From a bacterium (lineage in GTDB: Bacteria; Bacillota_I; Bacilli_A; Acholeplasmatales; JAEDCM01), in contig JAILIR010000038.1 in the NCBI GenBank assembly GCA_024695185.1, positions 1 through 7,180 of the forward strand: a DNA stretch of 7,180 bases, given 5' to 3'. This document shows positions 6,156 through 7,180 of this stretch, piece after piece. Within the stretch, counting starts at the first letter, position 1. Each line of letters begins with the position of its first letter. A program made the position numbers and the translations under genes. The notes beneath the pieces were generated by a model. That model searched no databases. It was not told the origin of the DNA and saw only the letters and a list, made by a program, of their open reading frames with translations.

Positions 6156-6162
6156 ATTCATA

Positions 6163-6169
6163 CCTCCTT
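6163..6169 (-). promoter_or_regulatory. Ribosome-binding site deciding the kinase start
   Basis: AAGGAGG on the minus strand, between recN and the kinase. It is 7 bases from the ATG at 6155 and one base from the ATG at 6161, so the shorter protein is expected. Its AAG lies in the arm of the inverted repeat at 6167-6186. Confidence 0.7.
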
Positions 6170-6186
6170 AATATGGCTATATTAAG
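6167..6186. repeat. 20-bp inverted repeat between recN and the kinase gene
   Basis: CTTAATAT-GGCT-ATATTAAG: perfect 8-bp arms and a 4-base loop. It covers the recN stop codon (6184-6182) and the first bases of the kinase ribosome-binding site. No T-run follows it on the minus strand, so it is not a standard terminator. It might modestly mask the ribosome-binding site or simply be A+T-rich chance. Confidence 0.45.
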
Positions 6187-7180
6187 CCTTTAATAGTTCT
6201 TTTGCATTTGCTAATGCACTTTCTGTAATCTTTGTTCCACTAATCATTATAGCTATTTGTTTTACTCTAGAATCATAATCTAATTCCTCTACCTTAGTAT
6301 ATGTTCTATTGTTATCTTCATACTTAGAAATATATAACTGAGTATCCGCAATAGATGCTACATGTGCTAAGTGAGTTATACATAAGACTTGTGTATTAAG
6401 TGATATTTCTTTGATCTTTTTTGCTATATGACTAGCTGTAATACCACTAATACCTGAATCTATTTCATCAAATACTATAAAGCTTAAATTTTGTTTTTTG
6501 CTTAATATGGTTTTTAGTCCTAACATTATTCTAGACAATTCTCCACCACTCGCAACCTTATGAAGTGGTTTAAGTGGTTCTCCTTTGTTAAGACTTATTA
6601 GAAAATCAACATTTGTAATACCATTATCATAGAAAATGGAATTAACTGGATCAGTTACATCGTTATAATTAAACTTAATTTCAAAGCTTATATTTTCTAA
6701 GTCTAATTCTTTACTAACATTAACTAGTTCCTTACTTAATATTTTACCAGTTTTTTCTCTTAAATCCTCTAGTTTTTTTGCACTTTCTACTAATTTTTTA
6801 TGTTTTTTAGCCAAATCATTATAACAATTAGCTACATATTCATCATAATTTTCACATTTGTCTATTTCTTTTTTGATTTTACTAATATGAGTAATTAATT
6901 CATTAATACTCATTTTATACTTTTTAGATATTCTATTTAGCTCATTTTCTCTTTCGATTAAGGAATCTAAATAGTCCTTATCAAAATCCATATTTGAAAT
7001 ACTTCTTTTGATTTCTGATTTAATATCATCTAAATTATAATAGGCATTTTCGATAACGCTTAAATAATTTTCATATGCACTATCATATTCTTTTATTTTC
7101 TTTAAATAGCTCGCGCTATCATATAATGAATCTATGTTTTCTAAGTTTTCTAGTGATAGATTTAAATTATTATAAATTCT
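6182..7180 (-). CDS. recN: DNA repair protein RecN, C-terminal part
   Basis: The reading frame is open to the window edge at 7180 and encodes the last 332 residues; the full protein is normally about 550-580. RecN is an SMC-like ATPase that acts at double-strand breaks before RecA. The first ~200 residues are Lys/Glu-rich and coiled-coil-like (for example LYDSASYLKKIKEYDSAYEN and later KKHKKLVESAKKLEDLREK). After them come the ABC signature ASGGELSRIM (about 210-219), the Walker B strand FIVFDEIDSGISG (about 234-246), and the H-loop ITHLAHVASIAD (about 268-279). Walker A is outside the window. The internal Met at 6991 is not the start: the frame continues without a stop and with RecN-like sequence above it. 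It precedes the kinase gene by 26 bases. Confidence 0.96.
   Translation of the reverse strand, partial: RIYNNLNLSLENLENIDSLYDSASYLKKIKEYDSAYENYLSVIENAYYNLDDIKSEIKRSISNMDFDKDYLDSLIERENELNRISKKYKMSINELITHISKIKKEIDKCENYDEYVANCYNDLAKKHKKLVESAKKLEDLREKTGKILSKELVNVSKELDLENISFEIKFNYNDVTDPVNSIFYDNGITNVDFLISLNKGEPLKPLHKVASGGELSRIMLGLKTILSKKQNLSFIVFDEIDSGISGITASHIAKKIKEISLNTQVLCITHLAHVASIADTQLYISKYEDNNRTYTKVEELDYDSRVKQIAIMISGTKITESALANAKELLKA

Noticed and set aside
6159..6161. ATG start of the kinase two codons upstream.
   Set aside because: It is only one base from AAGGAGG, too close for initiation; the ATG at 6155 has 7-base spacing.
1..7180. Mycoplasma-type genetic code, suggested by the A+T-rich sequence.
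   Set aside because: thrB and the kinase end at TGA at sensible family lengths, and Trp codons are TGG.

Overview
This window is an A+T-rich bacterial segment in which every convincing gene lies on the minus strand, so the genes read from high to low coordinates. Strong AGGAGG-type ribosome-binding sites, gene overlaps, a PheB-type ACT protein, DegV, a YfmF-type M16 protein and RecN all point to a low-GC Firmicute (Bacilli/Clostridia, possibly an uncultured gut lineage). TGA is used as a stop (thrB and the kinase gene) and Trp is TGG, so this is the standard bacterial code and not the Mycoplasma code. I cannot name the species.

Layout in transcription order. (1) 7180-5275: the C-terminal part of recN (DNA repair ATPase, cut by the window edge), a P-loop kinase of the cytidylate-kinase-like family, and a small three-helix membrane protein coupled to it by an ATGA overlap, ending in a clear intrinsic terminator. 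(2) 5274-5162: a 113-base gap with the terminator, a 20-bp palindrome and a probable promoter. (3) 5161-524: a compact apparent operon thrC, thrB, an ACT-domain protein (PheB family), asd and a DegV-family lipid-binding protein. (4) 531-1: an extended -10 promoter with an 18-bp perfect palindrome, then the start of a YfmF-like M16 peptidase-family gene. That gene is broken by a fold-back inversion at the left edge.

The thr operon supplies asd (makes aspartate semialdehyde), thrB (phosphorylates homoserine) and thrC (makes threonine). The homoserine dehydrogenase and aspartokinase needed to link these steps are not in the window. thrB has no ATG, GTG, TTG or CTG before its conserved N-terminus. 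It appears to start at ATT behind a good ribosome-binding site inside the end of thrC.

The left end is the strangest part: bases 1-54 are the exact reverse complement of 130-183. The 75-base centre reads as the missing continuation of the M16 gene, but on the wrong strand. That pattern fits an assembly or amplification fold-back better than a biological switch. I see no CRISPR array, tRNA, rRNA, insertion sequence or defence system, and no convincing new multi-gene system.
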